Origin: Amphritea atlantica
Lineage (GTDB): Bacteria; Pseudomonadota; Gammaproteobacteria; Pseudomonadales; Balneatricaceae
Assembly (NCBI RefSeq): GCF_018860855.1
Contig: NZ_JAHKQE010000020.1
Span: forward strand, 62,001 to 126,000
Direction: 5' to 3'
DNA length: 64,000 nucleotides
Below are positions 44,444 to 53,864 of this stretch, piece after piece. Position numbers and translations under genes: made by a program. The notes under the pieces are model-generated. The model saw only the letters and a program-made list of their open reading frames with translations. It ran no database searches and was not told where the DNA came from. Every line of letters starts with the position of its first letter. Positions within the stretch are counted from its first letter, which is position 1.

Positions 44444-45688
44444 TCAGTGACTAGCCGCCGTAGCGCCCATCTCATTAACCTGACGGAAGGTATCGAAACG
44501 CGACATCGAGAACGGTTTGATAAGTTCCGGCACCTTACCGGTTGCCACGAGTTCAGCCATCGTTTTGCCGCAGATAGGTGTCGCTTTAAAGCCCCAAGTT
44601 CCCCAGCCGGCATCAAGATAGTAATTTTCGACAGGGCTAAGTCCCATGACAGGGCTGTAATCGGAGGTCATATCGGTTAACCCTGCCCATTGCCGCATCA
44701 GGCGCATATTGGCCATGAAGGGGAACAGCTCTACCGCATGGGCCAGCAGACTCTCTTTCAAGTCCATCGTCGAGCGGGTGTTATACAGTGGATAAGGATC
44801 CGAACCGCCACCAAACACCAGTTCGCCACGGCCCGTTTGTTGGACATAACAGTGCAGTGCCGGCGAGCTAACCAGTGGATTAAGAAAAGGTTTAACCGGC
44901 TGGGTCACCATCGCCTGTAGCGGATAGGTGGTGATCGGCATACGAATACCCGCCATGGCGCCAACAATAGAGCTATGGCCAGCAACCGCCTGGACCACAC
45001 AACCACAGCTGATCTTGCCACGGTTGGTTTGCACACCGGTTACCTTACCTTTATCAACATCAACACCAGTTACTTCGGTGAGTTGATGCAGTTCAACGCC
45101 TCGCTGAGTCGCACCTTTCGCATAGCCCCACGCGACGGCATCATGTCGCGCGGTCGCCCCATCGATATGCCACAAGCCTGCCAAGACAGGCTGATCGGCA
45201 GGATTCATATTCAAGCTGGGGACTAATTCACGAATCTGCTGTGGATCGATCAGTTCAGTTTTTCCGCCGAAATGCTTATTGACTTCGGTGCGCTGGCGAA
45301 AACCACGAATCGCCGCATCCGTGTGTGCCAAGGTCAGCTGACCACGGCTGGAATACATAATATTAAAATCGAATTCGTTCGATAGCCCCTGAAATAGTTT
45401 TACCGATTCACTGTAAAACTTAACCCCTTCAGAGGTCAGATAATTAGAACGGATAACGGCAGTATTCCGAGCAGTATTGCCGCCCCCTAAGTAACCTTTT
45501 TCCAGCACTGCGACATTAGTAATACCGTGGTATTTAGCCAGATAATACGCCGTCGCTACACCGTGACCACCAGCGCCGATAATCACTACATCGTAGTGAG
45601 ACTTCAGCGCTGACGGGGATGGCAGGTCCGCATTTTGTTCAAACGGGTAGTCTTTATTAAGACCGTATTTCAGTAATGAGAAAGGCAT
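44444..45688 (-). CDS. mgdA: N-methylglutamate dehydrogenase, beta-type subunit (SoxB homologue)
   Basis: 414 residues from ATG 45688; the strong site GGAGGAGAGG sits before it and inside the longer frame, fixing the start. FAD-binding GAGGHG (38-43) in YDVVIIGAGGHGVATAYYL and the GGGNTARNTAVIRSNYL loop are SoxB features. It carries the flavin site where the N-methyl amine is oxidised. First of the four dehydrogenase subunit genes; 58 bases after folD. Confidence 0.85.
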   Translation of the reverse strand: MPFSLLKYGLNKDYPFEQNADLPSPSALKSHYDVVIIGAGGHGVATAYYLAKYHGITNVAVLEKGYLGGGNTARNTAVIRSNYLTSEGVKFYSESVKLFQGLSNEFDFNIMYSSRGQLTLAHTDAAIRGFRQRTEVNKHFGGKTELIDPQQIRELVPSLNMNPADQPVLAGLWHIDGATARHDAVAWGYAKGATQRGVELHQLTEVTGVDVDKGKVTGVQTNRGKISCGCVVQAVAGHSSIVGAMAGIRMPITTYPLQAMVTQPVKPFLNPLVSSPALHCYVQQTGRGELVFGGGSDPYPLYNTRSTMDLKESLLAHAVELFPFMANMRLMRQWAGLTDMTSDYSPVMGLSPVENYYLDAGWGTWGFKATPICGKTMAELVATGKVPELIKPFSMSRFDTFRQVNEMGATAASH

Positions 45689-45746
45689 CAACCTCTCCTC
45701 CATTCAATGTCACATGTTCTGTATTACCTAGGGGTCAGACCTAGGA

Positions 45747-46610
45747 TCAGACAGACATCTGTTGGCGCGCGGCCGTCAGGGTATTCTTCATCAGGCAGGC
45801 AATGGTCATCGGCCCAACACCACCAGGTACCGGAGAGATAGCGCCTGCCACGTTGACGGCTTCGCTGAAATCGACATCCCCAACCAAACGACGTTTACCC
45901 TCTTTCTCAACCGCATTGATACCCACATCGATCACGGTTGCACCGGGTTTAACCCAATCGCCTTTGATCATCTCAGGCCGGCCAACCGCCGCCACTAAGA
46001 TATCCGCCTCACGACAGAGCGCTTCAATATTTTGTGTTCGGGAATGCACAATAGTGACGGTACAGTTAGCCTGTAATAGCAGCGCCGCCATCGGTTTACC
46101 CACAATGTTCGAACGGCCAACGACCACCGCATGTTTGCCGGTCAGATCACCTAATGTTTGCTCAAGCATGATCATGCAGCCCATCGGAGTGCAAGGAATC
46201 AGATCCGCACCACCCGACGCGAGCGCGCCGACATTCAGCGGATGAAAGCCATCAACATCCTTGTGTGGGGCAATTAAGCGGATGATCTCAGGTTCACTCA
46301 GTTGTGCGGGTAATGGCAGTTGAACGAGAATGCCATGCACAGACGCATCGTTATTCAGTTGCTCAACCAGTGCGTTCAGATCTGCCTGAGTGGTATCTGC
46401 CGACAAACGATGTTCGGTGGAGTTAAAGCCCGCCGCTGTTGCCTGTTTAACTTTATTACGCACATATACCTGACTGGCCGGGTCTTCCCCTACCAGTACT
46501 ACTGCCAAACCGGGCGTTACACCCGATGTGGCAATAAATTCACGGGTATCGAGTGCTAACTGTTCAACCACTGCGGCTGAAATTTTCTTGCCATCGATTA
46601 AACGGTTCAT
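45747..46610 (-). CDS. folD: Methylene-THF dehydrogenase/methenyl-THF cyclohydrolase
   Basis: 287 residues from ATG 46610 (AGG upstream; an in-frame TTG at 46616 is unlikely). The signatures [13 protein letters not shown] (catalytic Lys), [11 protein letters not shown] and PCTPMG, plus [14 protein letters not shown] and [10 protein letters not shown] are full FolD motifs. It oxidises 5,10-methylene-THF to 10-formyl-THF. In this operon it handles the C1 unit released by the Mgd enzyme; the genome may have a second, housekeeping folD elsewhere (inference). Confidence 0.93.
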   Translation of the reverse strand: MNRLIDGKKISAAVVEQLALDTREFIATSGVTPGLAVVLVGEDPASQVYVRNKVKQATAAGFNSTEHRLSADTTQADLNALVEQLNNDASVHGILVQLPLPAQLSEPEIIRLIAPHKDVDGFHPLNVGALASGGADLIPCTPMGCMIMLEQTLGDLTGKHAVVVGRSNIVGKPMAALLLQANCTVTIVHSRTQNIEALCREADILVAAVGRPEMIKGDWVKPGATVIDVGINAVEKEGKRRLVGDVDFSEAVNVAGAISPVPGGVGPMTIACLMKNTLTAARQQMSV

Positions 46611-46619
46611 GATCAATAC

Positions 46620-47489
46620 CTATTTGAATACAACAGTTCGGTTACCATCTTGGAAAACACGATGCTCAGTGTGCAGTTTGACTGCCCGAGCCAGTGCCAC
46701 TGTTTCAGTATCACGACCCATTGCTACCAGCGCATCCGCCTTAAAGGTGTGATCAACCGGTTGTACTGACTGCTCAATGATAGGACCTTCATCCAAATCT
46801 GAAGTGACATAGTGAGCCGTTGCACCGATCAGCTTAACGCCACGTGCATGGGCCTGATGATAAGGCTTAGCCCCTTTGAAGCCAGGCAGGAATGAGTGGT
46901 GAATATTGATCGCCCGACCGCTCAACTGCTGACACAGTCCATCGCTCAGAATCTGCATGTAACGCGCCAGCACAATTAACTCAGAACCGGTCTCTTCGAC
47001 AATATCCATCAGCGCCGCTTCTTGCTCTAACTTGTTGTCTTTATTAACCGGCAAGTAGACAAAACGGATACCTTCACGTTCAGCCATCGGCCGCAGATCT
47101 TTATGGTTAGACACGATAGCGGTGACTTCCATATTGATCTCACCCTTGTGCAAGCGATACAACAGATCATCAAGACAGTGATCAAACTTGCTGACCATGA
47201 TCAGGGTTTTCATCGGCGCTTTAACAGCAACCATTTCCCATTTCATAGCAAAACTTTCAGCAACTTCAGGAAACTCCTGCTGCAGATCACTGATCTGACA
47301 GCCACCACTCTCAACATGAAAACGGGCCCGCATAAAGAAGTTGCCGCTGCCTTCATCATCAAACTGCGCCAGTTCACTGATATAGCAGCCCCGCTCGGCT
47401 AAAAACGTGGTGACTTTAGCAACAATGCCGCTTCCCGCAACGCAGCTGGCTCTTAATACAATTTCATTATCTGCTTCGTGTTTACTCAT
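46620..47489 (-). CDS. purU: Formyltetrahydrofolate deformylase
   Basis: 289 residues: N-terminal ACT domain (about 8-85, VLRASCVAGSGIVAKVTTFLAERGCYI), then the hydrolase domain with NIHHSFLPGFKGAKPYHQAHARG and TSDLDEGPIIEQ, containing the Asn-His-Asp catalytic set. It hydrolyses 10-formyl-THF to formate and THF. Located 9 bases before folD, the order in which its substrate is made; together they turn methylene-THF into formate for a formate dehydrogenase not seen in this window. Confidence 0.92.
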   Translation of the reverse strand: MSKHEADNEIVLRASCVAGSGIVAKVTTFLAERGCYISELAQFDDEGSGNFFMRARFHVESGGCQISDLQQEFPEVAESFAMKWEMVAVKAPMKTLIMVSKFDHCLDDLLYRLHKGEINMEVTAIVSNHKDLRPMAEREGIRFVYLPVNKDNKLEQEAALMDIVEETGSELIVLARYMQILSDGLCQQLSGRAINIHHSFLPGFKGAKPYHQAHARGVKLIGATAHYVTSDLDEGPIIEQSVQPVDHTFKADALVAMGRDTETVALARAVKLHTEHRVFQDGNRTVVFK

Positions 47490-47541
47490 GATGGCGACTC
47501 CATAGTCTCCGTATTATTTTATTCAGATAGATAGATTCCCA

Positions 47542-47566
47542 TCACGGGGTACGCTGCACCCCGTGA
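47542..47566. promoter_or_regulatory. Strong hairpin between mgsC and purU
   Basis: TCACGGGGT, 7-base loop, ACCCCGTGA: perfect 9-base-pair GC-rich stem in the 110 bases between mgsC and purU. No T-tract follows on the transcribed (minus) strand, so it is not a standard terminator; it could stabilise or process the mRNA, or attenuate expression of the C1 genes. Confidence 0.45.
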
Positions 47567-47599
47567 GGTCTCTACTCGTATTTAGTCAGTTATCTCGAC

Positions 47600-48928
47600 T
47601 TAGAACCCCTTACCAGGAATCCAGCTCGTACCGGCTAATGGCACATTGGCCATCGCTGCAGATTCAACGGTCAACGCCACCAAATCTTCAGGCTCTAGGT
47701 TGCGCAGGTCGTTCTTACCACAGGCACGTGCCAGCGTCTGAGCTTCAAGGGTTAGCACGTTAAGGTAGTTAGCCAAATGACGACCGGCTGCCACGGGGTC
47801 TAAACGCTTCATCAACTCAGGGTCTTGAGTCGAGATACCGGCAGGGTCTTTACCTTCATGATAATCATCATAAAAGCCAGCCGCTGAACCGATCTTTTGA
47901 AACTCTTCTTCATACTTAGGATGGTTACAACCCAACGCGACCAGTGCCGCTGTACCAATCGCTACCGCATCAGCACCCAGTGCCATACACTTAGCCACAT
48001 CGGCACCGTTACGAATACCACCGGACACGATTAGCTGAACCTTACGGTGCATGCCCATCTCTTGCAGAGCCCGCACCGCTTGAGGAATGGCCGCCAGCGT
48101 TGGAATACCGACATGCTCGATAAACACTTCTTGAGTCGCCGCTGTACCACCTTGCATACCATCGACCACGATTACATCAGCGCCCGCTTTAACCGCTAGC
48201 TTGACGTCATAATAGGTACGGGTAGCACCCACTTTGATGTAAATCGGCACCTGCCAATCAGTAATTTCACGCAATTCCTGAATTTTAATCGCCAAGTCAT
48301 CAGGACCGGTCCAATCGGGGTGACGACAAGCAGAACGCTGGTCCACGCCCATTGGCAAGGTACGCATCTTAGCCACTCGGTCAGTAATCTTCTGGCCTAA
48401 CAACATACCGCCGCCGCCAGGTTTAGCACCTTGACCAAGTACCACTTCAATCGCATCCGCTTTACGCAGATCATCCGGGTTCATACCGTAACGGGATGGC
48501 AGATACTGATAGACCAACTTAGTGGATTGGCCACGTTCTTCCGGGGTCATACCACCGTCACCGGTAGTGGTCGAAGTACCCATCAAGGATGCACCACGAC
48601 CCAGCGCTTCTTTGGCATTCGCCGACAGGGCACCAAAGCTCATACCGGCAATCGTGACTGGAATATCCAGTACGATTGGTTTTTTAGCATAACGGGTTCC
48701 CAGCGTTACCGAGGTGTTACATTTTTCACGGTAACCCTCCAATGGGTAGCGAGACATACTCGCTCCTAGGAACAACAGGTCATCAAAATGGGGCAGCTTA
48801 CGCTTAGCACCAAAACCACGGATGTCATAGATACCGGTTTCAGCAGCACGGCGGATTTCGGTCATCGTATTGCGGTCAAACGTTGCAGACTCGCGCAGAC
48901 CTGGTTTTACTTTAATATCATCACTCAT
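47600..48928 (-). CDS. mgsC: N-methylglutamate synthase, glutamate-synthase-like FMN subunit
   Basis: 442 residues from ATG 48928 (GAGGATA upstream). The FMN-binding alpha/beta-barrel of glutamate synthase is clear: VLGQGAKPGGGGMLLGQKI, KVGATRTYYDVKLAVKAGADVIVVDGMQGGTAATQEVF, RKVQLIVSGGIRNGADVAKCMALGADAVAIGTAAL. With mgsA and mgsB it forms N-methylglutamate synthase, which makes N-methylglutamate from methylamine and glutamate via gamma-glutamylmethylamide. Context (mgsAB, gmaS) is decisive; alone it would be called a glutamate synthase family protein (GlxD). Confidence 0.85.
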   Translation of the reverse strand: MSDDIKVKPGLRESATFDRNTMTEIRRAAETGIYDIRGFGAKRKLPHFDDLLFLGASMSRYPLEGYREKCNTSVTLGTRYAKKPIVLDIPVTIAGMSFGALSANAKEALGRGASLMGTSTTTGDGGMTPEERGQSTKLVYQYLPSRYGMNPDDLRKADAIEVVLGQGAKPGGGGMLLGQKITDRVAKMRTLPMGVDQRSACRHPDWTGPDDLAIKIQELREITDWQVPIYIKVGATRTYYDVKLAVKAGADVIVVDGMQGGTAATQEVFIEHVGIPTLAAIPQAVRALQEMGMHRKVQLIVSGGIRNGADVAKCMALGADAVAIGTAALVALGCNHPKYEEEFQKIGSAAGFYDDYHEGKDPAGISTQDPELMKRLDPVAAGRHLANYLNVLTLEAQTLARACGKNDLRNLEPEDLVALTVESAAMANVPLAGTSWIPGKGF

Positions 48929-48950
48929 CGTCTTATCCTCGAAATCAGCC

Positions 48951-49637
48951 TTAGTAAGCGGAAGTGTTATCCACTTTAAAGTTATATAGCTGGCGGGCAG
49001 TGCCATAACGTTTAAATGCAGTTACATCTTCATCAACGCCAGCACGATTCAGCAGCTCTGATAGCTCTTCTATATGTTCATCACGCATCTCTTTGGCGAT
49101 ACAGTCAGCCCCTAGAGATTTCACTTCACCTTTCACATAGATATGGGTTTCGTATAGCGAGTCACCCAGAGCATCACCCGCATCACCACACACTACTAGC
49201 GAACCCGCTTGACCCATGAAGCAGCTCATATGGCCAACACTACCCTTAACAACAATATCCACGCCTTTCATCGAGATACCACAACGCGCGCCGGCATCAC
49301 CTTCGATCACCAACAAACCACCGTGCGCGGTAGCACCGGCGGCTTGAGAGGCATTGCCCTTAACCCGTACAGAGCCAGACATCATGTTTTCCGCCACACC
49401 CTGACCGGCATTACCGTGAATGGTGATATGGGCTTTTTTGTTCATACCGGCACAGAAGTAACCGGTAGGACCTTTAATATCGACCGAGATATTCTGATCA
49501 AGACCACAAGCGATGTTGTGTTGGCCTTTAGGCTCGAGTACTTCCCATTCACGTTCGGTACATTCCACAGTCTGATCATGCAGCGCCTGATTAAGGTCGC
49601 GAACAGTGCATTCAGTTAAATTAATTGTTTTCATCAT
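48951..49637 (-). CDS. mgsB: N-methylglutamate synthase, GXGXG-domain subunit
   Basis: 228 residues; the GltB C-terminal beta-helix with the repeated GxGxG-type turns is evident (ITIHGNAGQGVAENMMSG, VRVKGNASQAAGATAHGG, LVIEGDAGARCGISMKG, VVKGSVGHMSCFMGQAG, VVCGDAGDALGDSLY). Structural partner of the FMN subunit. The start overlaps the mgsA stop by 4 bases (ATGA), and there are two ATG codons in tandem. Confidence 0.88.
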   Translation of the reverse strand: MMKTINLTECTVRDLNQALHDQTVECTEREWEVLEPKGQHNIACGLDQNISVDIKGPTGYFCAGMNKKAHITIHGNAGQGVAENMMSGSVRVKGNASQAAGATAHGGLLVIEGDAGARCGISMKGVDIVVKGSVGHMSCFMGQAGSLVVCGDAGDALGDSLYETHIYVKGEVKSLGADCIAKEMRDEHIEELSELLNRAGVDEDVTAFKRYGTARQLYNFKVDNTSAY

Positions 49638-50551
49638 TTCACTCCTTCATCGCTGCTGCGTTCCCAGACATAGATAGTCGCGGCTTCTGGTTCCCAAATT
49701 TTGGCGTTTTCAATACCGGGTAACGTGGTTAATGCTTGGTACTCAGACGCCATCGCCACATAATCATCAGTTTCCGCCATCACTGCAGGTTTGCAGGCAA
49801 TAGGATCACGCATCACCGCAAAGCCGTCCCGAGTACCGACGGTAAAGGTGAAAAAACCATCCAGATCTTTCAAAGAGTTAGTCAGTGCTTCATTTAGCGT
49901 GTCGCCTTGCTGTAGGCGCCAAGTGAGATAGCCAGCCGCAACTTCAGAATCGTTTTCGGTTTCGAACACAATCCCTTCACGCTGTAACTCTTGACGTAAA
50001 CGGTTGTGGTTTGAAAGCGAGCCGTTATGTACTAAGCAAAGGTCCATACCGGTTGAGAACGGATGGCTACCTTCCATAGTGACAGCAGACTCAGTCGCCA
50101 TACGGGTATGGCCTATGATATGGCTGCCCTTCATCCCTTTCAGGTTAAAGGTTTTAGCGATATTTTCAGGCAGGCCAACTTCTTTCAGAATTTCAATCGA
50201 TTGACCGGCACTCAAAATCAGTACATCCGGTGCATTTTCAGTAATAAATGCTTCAGCAATGCCATCACTGGTATTAATTTTAAAGATGGCAACTTTGCTG
50301 TTATTGAACCACTCAACGCCGACATTCAACTCGGTTTTCAACTTGCCAGCCAAACCAGCCCAGTCATAATCTTCATTTGCATGACGCAACGTTAATTTGA
50401 TGCTGCCTTCAGGCACTTCATCGCCATAGATTGCAAAACCGGCACTGTCAGGGCCGCGATCTGTCATCGCAATCAACATAGGTTCGAACAACTCACCCAG
50501 TTGACTTTCTAAAGCCTTGTTTTTCAAGTAAAGGCCAACAATTCCACACAT
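49634..50551 (-). CDS. mgsA: N-methylglutamate synthase, class II glutamine amidotransferase subunit
   Basis: 305 residues. Cys2 (MCGIVGLY) is the N-terminal nucleophile of class II amidotransferases; the glutamine-pocket residues in HTRMATESAVTMEGSHPF and NDSEVAAGYL follow. In this enzyme it acts on the amide bond of gamma-glutamylmethylamide. It follows gmaS by 40 bases. Confidence 0.88.
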   Translation of the reverse strand: MCGIVGLYLKNKALESQLGELFEPMLIAMTDRGPDSAGFAIYGDEVPEGSIKLTLRHANEDYDWAGLAGKLKTELNVGVEWFNNSKVAIFKINTSDGIAEAFITENAPDVLILSAGQSIEILKEVGLPENIAKTFNLKGMKGSHIIGHTRMATESAVTMEGSHPFSTGMDLCLVHNGSLSNHNRLRQELQREGIVFETENDSEVAAGYLTWRLQQGDTLNEALTNSLKDLDGFFTFTVGTRDGFAVMRDPIACKPAVMAETDDYVAMASEYQALTTLPGIENAKIWEPEAATIYVWERSSDEGVK

Positions 50552-50591
50552 AGTTATGTCCTCTTAAATCGACAATGTAAGCTTTCTAGGC

Positions 50592-51923
50592 TTAGAAGAA
50601 TTCCGCGTAACGTTTAATTTCCCAGTCGGATACATGCCGGCTGTAATCAATCCATTCTTCGCGTTTTGTTTTAATAAATTCGGTAACAATTTCATTACCC
50701 AATCGTTCCGCCAGAACCGTATCAGCCTCAAGTTCATTGATTGCTTCATTCAAGCTCTGGGGTAAAATTTCGATACCTTTATCCAGACGTTCCTGTTCGC
50801 TCATGGCATACAGGTTAATGTTCTCTGGAGTGCCTGGATCAAGTTCACGCTCAATACCATCTAAGCCCGCCGCGATAATCGCAGCATGCACCAGGTAAGG
50901 GTTACAGCCAGAATCTGGAAGGCGGAATTCCAAACGACCGTAAGGCACTCGAACCATCGCGGTACGGTTGTTATCACCGTAAGCGATATAAGCAGGCGCC
51001 CAAGTAGAACCCGAAGCCGAACCACCCACAACCAAACGCTTATAGGAGTTCACTGTCGGTGCGGCAAACGCACACAGCGCTTTCGCATGATGCAGCAGAC
51101 CCGCGGTAAAGTGATAAGCCATCTTAGATAGCCCCATGCCGTTGACATCGCTGTCATCGCCAAACAGGTTGCGACCATCTTCATCGGTGATCGACAGATG
51201 GAAGTGCATACCATTACCGGTACGATCAGACGCTGGCTTAGGCATAAATGAACACACCATGCCCATATCATTGGCGATTTCACCGGCCGCCATACGGACG
51301 AAGGTGAAACGGTCAGCAGACTGTAGCGCATCACCGTAGGTATAATTGATCTCAAACTGACCGTTAGCATCTTCGTGATCGATCTGATAGACATCGAAAT
51401 CGACGGCTTGTAACGACTCAACCAATGTTTCTAAAAATGCACGCGAACGGGACAGGCCTTTATAGTCATAGCAAGGCTTATCCAACACATCGGTTTCATC
51501 AACCGTGACCAAACCACCGTTGCTATCACGCTCAAACAGATAAAACTCAGGCTCAAGACCGGTATTCAGTGTCCAGCCTTTATCATCGAGCAGTTTCAAC
51601 TGACGCTTCAGTACAACTCGGCTATCGTAAGGATGAGGCTCACCATTCACATAACCTTCACAAACAAGGCGAGCATAGCCAGGCTGCCAAGGCACAGCAG
51701 ACAGGGTGCTAAGATCACCGCGTGCCATAAAGTCAGGACCATGTGGCTCCATACCCATGCCGCTAACAGCGAAACCCGCAAATCCAGCGCCCTTCTCAAC
51801 CACATCCATCAAGCAGTTTGCTGGCACAGACTTTGTCTTTGCTACCCCATGGATATCAACAAACTGAGCCAACACGTATTTAATGTCGTTATCCGCAATA
51901 AACTTCTCTGAATCCTGTGGCAT
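50592..51923 (-). CDS. gmaS: Gamma-glutamylmethylamide synthetase (type III glutamine synthetase-like)
   Basis: 443 residues from ATG 51923 with GGAGGG just upstream; the longer frame would add 17 residues and overlap the promoter. Glutamine-synthetase folds are recognisable: beta-grasp part ([14 protein letters not shown]), catalytic part [53 protein letters not shown] and [15 protein letters not shown]. GmaS ligates methylamine to glutamate with ATP. It could also be read as GlnT. The adjacent mgsABC and mgdABCD genes favour gmaS. It is the first gene of the operon, divergent from the XRE-cupin regulator. Confidence 0.82.
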   Translation of the reverse strand: MPQDSEKFIADNDIKYVLAQFVDIHGVAKTKSVPANCLMDVVEKGAGFAGFAVSGMGMEPHGPDFMARGDLSTLSAVPWQPGYARLVCEGYVNGEPHPYDSRVVLKRQLKLLDDKGWTLNTGLEPEFYLFERDSNGGLVTVDETDVLDKPCYDYKGLSRSRAFLETLVESLQAVDFDVYQIDHEDANGQFEINYTYGDALQSADRFTFVRMAAGEIANDMGMVCSFMPKPASDRTGNGMHFHLSITDEDGRNLFGDDSDVNGMGLSKMAYHFTAGLLHHAKALCAFAAPTVNSYKRLVVGGSASGSTWAPAYIAYGDNNRTAMVRVPYGRLEFRLPDSGCNPYLVHAAIIAAGLDGIERELDPGTPENINLYAMSEQERLDKGIEILPQSLNEAINELEADTVLAERLGNEIVTEFIKTKREEWIDYSRHVSDWEIKRYAEFF

Positions 51924-52196
51924 GGTAGCCCTCCGTTTGATACTGAACTCCGCTCCGAGAAAGAGCAGACCCATATTTTCTCAACAGTAATTATTTATGA
52001 TTATTAAGAAAGCAACGCCTGTGCCAGAAAAGTTCTTTTTAGGAATATTATTTTCCTGATAGGATAACTCATTGATTTCAAAGCATCTAGTAAAAAAAAT
52101 TTCTTTGTGGGAATATATAAGCCATCAACATTCGCTACAGGACGCATGAACAGGCGCACAACGCTGGTTCACGACGCCCTAAAGAAGGGCATATAA
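51924..52196. promoter_or_regulatory. Divergent promoter region of the methylamine operon with repeats
   Basis: 273 AT-rich bases between gmaS (minus) and the XRE-cupin gene (plus). TTCTTTTTAGGAATAT (52033-52048) and TTCTTTGTGGGAATAT (52101-52116) match at 14 of 16 bases, starts 68 bases apart, each a TTC-N7-GAA near-palindrome. A third, more degenerate reverse copy (ATTTTCCTGATAGGAT, 52050-52065) adjoins the first. These are the best candidates for binding of the divergent regulator. Confidence 0.55.
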
Positions 52197-52793
52197 ATGA
52201 CAGAAAACAAGGGACATAAGTTTGAACTTGATCATTACATCGGCATGAAGGTCAAAAAAGCGCGTTTAGATGAGGGCCTTAAAATCACCGATGTCGCACG
52301 AATATCAGGTATCAGCCAAGGCATGGTCAGTAAGATTGAAAACGCTCAGGTATCCACCAGCCTAGAAACCCTCAGTCGTCTCTGTTCCACATTAGGATTG
52401 CCCATTTCAAAACTGTTTAATGATTTCGATCGTCCAGAAGGCGGTGCGCAGTTCACTAAATCGGGAACCGGCTTAGAAGTGGTTCGCAGAGGCACAGAGA
52501 AGGGACATACTTATCAGCTACTCACCTATCAACGCGGCGGTAAAAAAACCTTCGAGCCCTTCCTGGTGACCATGGATGATCTATCAGAGGTGTTCCCCAC
52601 CTTCTCTCACCCCGGTGAAGAGTTTCTTCATCTACTGAGCGGCAAGATTATCTATCGCCACGGTAATCACCTGTATGATATGGAGCCCGGCGATAGTCTT
52701 ACCTTTGATGCAGAGATCCCCCACGGCCCGGAAACCCTGTTAGAAGTGCCGATTAAACTACTATCTATTATTCACTATGAAGATAAGACGTAA
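52197..52793 (+). CDS. XRE-cupin transcriptional regulator
   Basis: 198 residues. N-terminal helix-turn-helix of XRE type (about 14-70; GLKITDVARISGISQGMVSKIENAQVSTS) and C-terminal cupin (about 115-190; HPGEEFLHLLSGKIIYRHG, MEPGDSLTFDAEIPHGPE), a class that often controls amine or amino-acid catabolism by sensing a small ligand in the cupin. Its position divergent from the methylamine operon suggests it controls it. No known homologue with assigned ligand is recognised. Confidence 0.82.
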   Translation: MTENKGHKFELDHYIGMKVKKARLDEGLKITDVARISGISQGMVSKIENAQVSTSLETLSRLCSTLGLPISKLFNDFDRPEGGAQFTKSGTGLEVVRRGTEKGHTYQLLTYQRGGKKTFEPFLVTMDDLSEVFPTFSHPGEEFLHLLSGKIIYRHGNHLYDMEPGDSLTFDAEIPHGPETLLEVPIKLLSIIHYEDKT

Positions 52794-52866
52794 GAAGCAC
52801 CGCTAGATCATTGATATGAAAATCGGAAAGCATCATTGATGCTGGGACTCTGGCTAAAACGATAAG

Positions 52867-52895
52867 CGCCATCGATCGAGCGTCAATGGCGTTTT
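52867..52895 (+). terminator. Probable terminator after the XRE-cupin gene
   Basis: CGCCAT (52867-52872) and ATGGCG (52886-52891) form a stem over a 13-base loop, followed by TTTT, about 75 bases after the stop. Confidence 0.45.
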
Positions 52896-52950
52896 GATAA
52901 GAGGTTAAGCAGATCAGCTTGTGGTTCAATAACTACGCTTGATTAGCCTA

Positions 52951-53745
52951 TTACCGAACGTTATCGGTTGACTCAGTACCATTATCGCCAATCAAATCAC
53001 CTAATTCATTCGCGGCATCACGTAACAACGTTTCGTACTGCAGTAGTTCATCTAAACTCTTACGCAAAATCGGCGCATGGGTAAATAAACAGGCGAATAA
53101 CCGACCCTTTTTATCCTTGATCGGCACGGCGAGCGCCACCATACCATCGATAAACTCTTCGTTATCGATACCCCGTTCAAGCTTAGCCGTGTCTGCTAAC
53201 TCGGCTTCTAGTTGCACAGGATCAATCTGAGTATTACGCGCACGTTTTTCTAACGGCAGTTTTTTAAGAATACGCTGTCGCCTATCCTTCGCCAATGAAC
53301 TTAGGTAGAGTTTGCCACTTGCAGTGCACCAAATAGGAGTCCGGCTACCGATCGGCAGGTTTATCTGTAGCGGCCAATCGCTCTGAATGCGATCATAATA
53401 GATCATATCGATACCATCCGGGATGGAGATACCGCAGGTTTCACCAATCTGATCAGCCAAGTCTTTAAGAATCGCCTTACGTGGCGCCTTGAGTCGACTG
53501 GAATAAAGAATACCCAATGCCATGTTATGCAAGCGGTCCGCGGGCAGCAGTTGACCTCGCATATTAGTTTGTAAAAAACCATCCGCTTCTAATTGCTGCA
53601 GGAAGCGGTGCACACTCGGCTTAGGAATATCGAGTTGGAAAGCTAAATCGGCAGGGGTTAATGGCCTTTCGGCGCAAGAGACGGCTTCGATAATCTCCAG
53701 AACGCGAGCAATGGATGAGCCCTTCTCCCTCCGTTGTTTCGTCAT
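52951..53745 (-). CDS. IclR-family regulator
   Basis: 264 residues: winged helix (about 10-70; IARVLEIIEAVSCAERPLTPADLAFQLDIPKPSVHRFLQQLE) and IclR effector domain (ETCGISIPDGIDMIYYDRI, IWCTASGKLYLSSL, EFIDGMVALAVPI). It lies at the end of the TRAP/dehydrogenase block, same direction, after a hairpin terminator, so it has a promoter of its own or is read through at low level. Probable controller of the neighbouring dehydrogenase-TRAP genes (inference). Confidence 0.86.
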   Translation of the reverse strand: MTKQRREKGSSIARVLEIIEAVSCAERPLTPADLAFQLDIPKPSVHRFLQQLEADGFLQTNMRGQLLPADRLHNMALGILYSSRLKAPRKAILKDLADQIGETCGISIPDGIDMIYYDRIQSDWPLQINLPIGSRTPIWCTASGKLYLSSLAKDRRQRILKKLPLEKRARNTQIDPVQLEAELADTAKLERGIDNEEFIDGMVALAVPIKDKKGRLFACLFTHAPILRKSLDELLQYETLLRDAANELGDLIGDNGTESTDNVR

Positions 53746-53792
53746 CGTTGATCCTCTCCTATAAATAAAGCGACATTATAGGGCATAAAACA

Positions 53793-53824
53793 GGCTGTGC
53801 CTCTATCCGTGTAGAGACACAGCC
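53793..53824 (-). terminator. Terminator after the MmsA-like gene
   Basis: GGCTGTG-C-CTCTA, loop TCCGTG, TAGAG-A-CACAGCC: 12 base pairs with one mismatch, a T-rich run (TGTTTTA) after it on the minus strand, 40 bases beyond the aldehyde dehydrogenase stop. Between it and the stop a smaller stem CTAGCG-N9-CGCTAG (53829-53849) exists. Confidence 0.65.
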
Positions 53825-53864
53825 AAAACTAGCGCCATCATAACGCTAGCGACGCACACTCATA

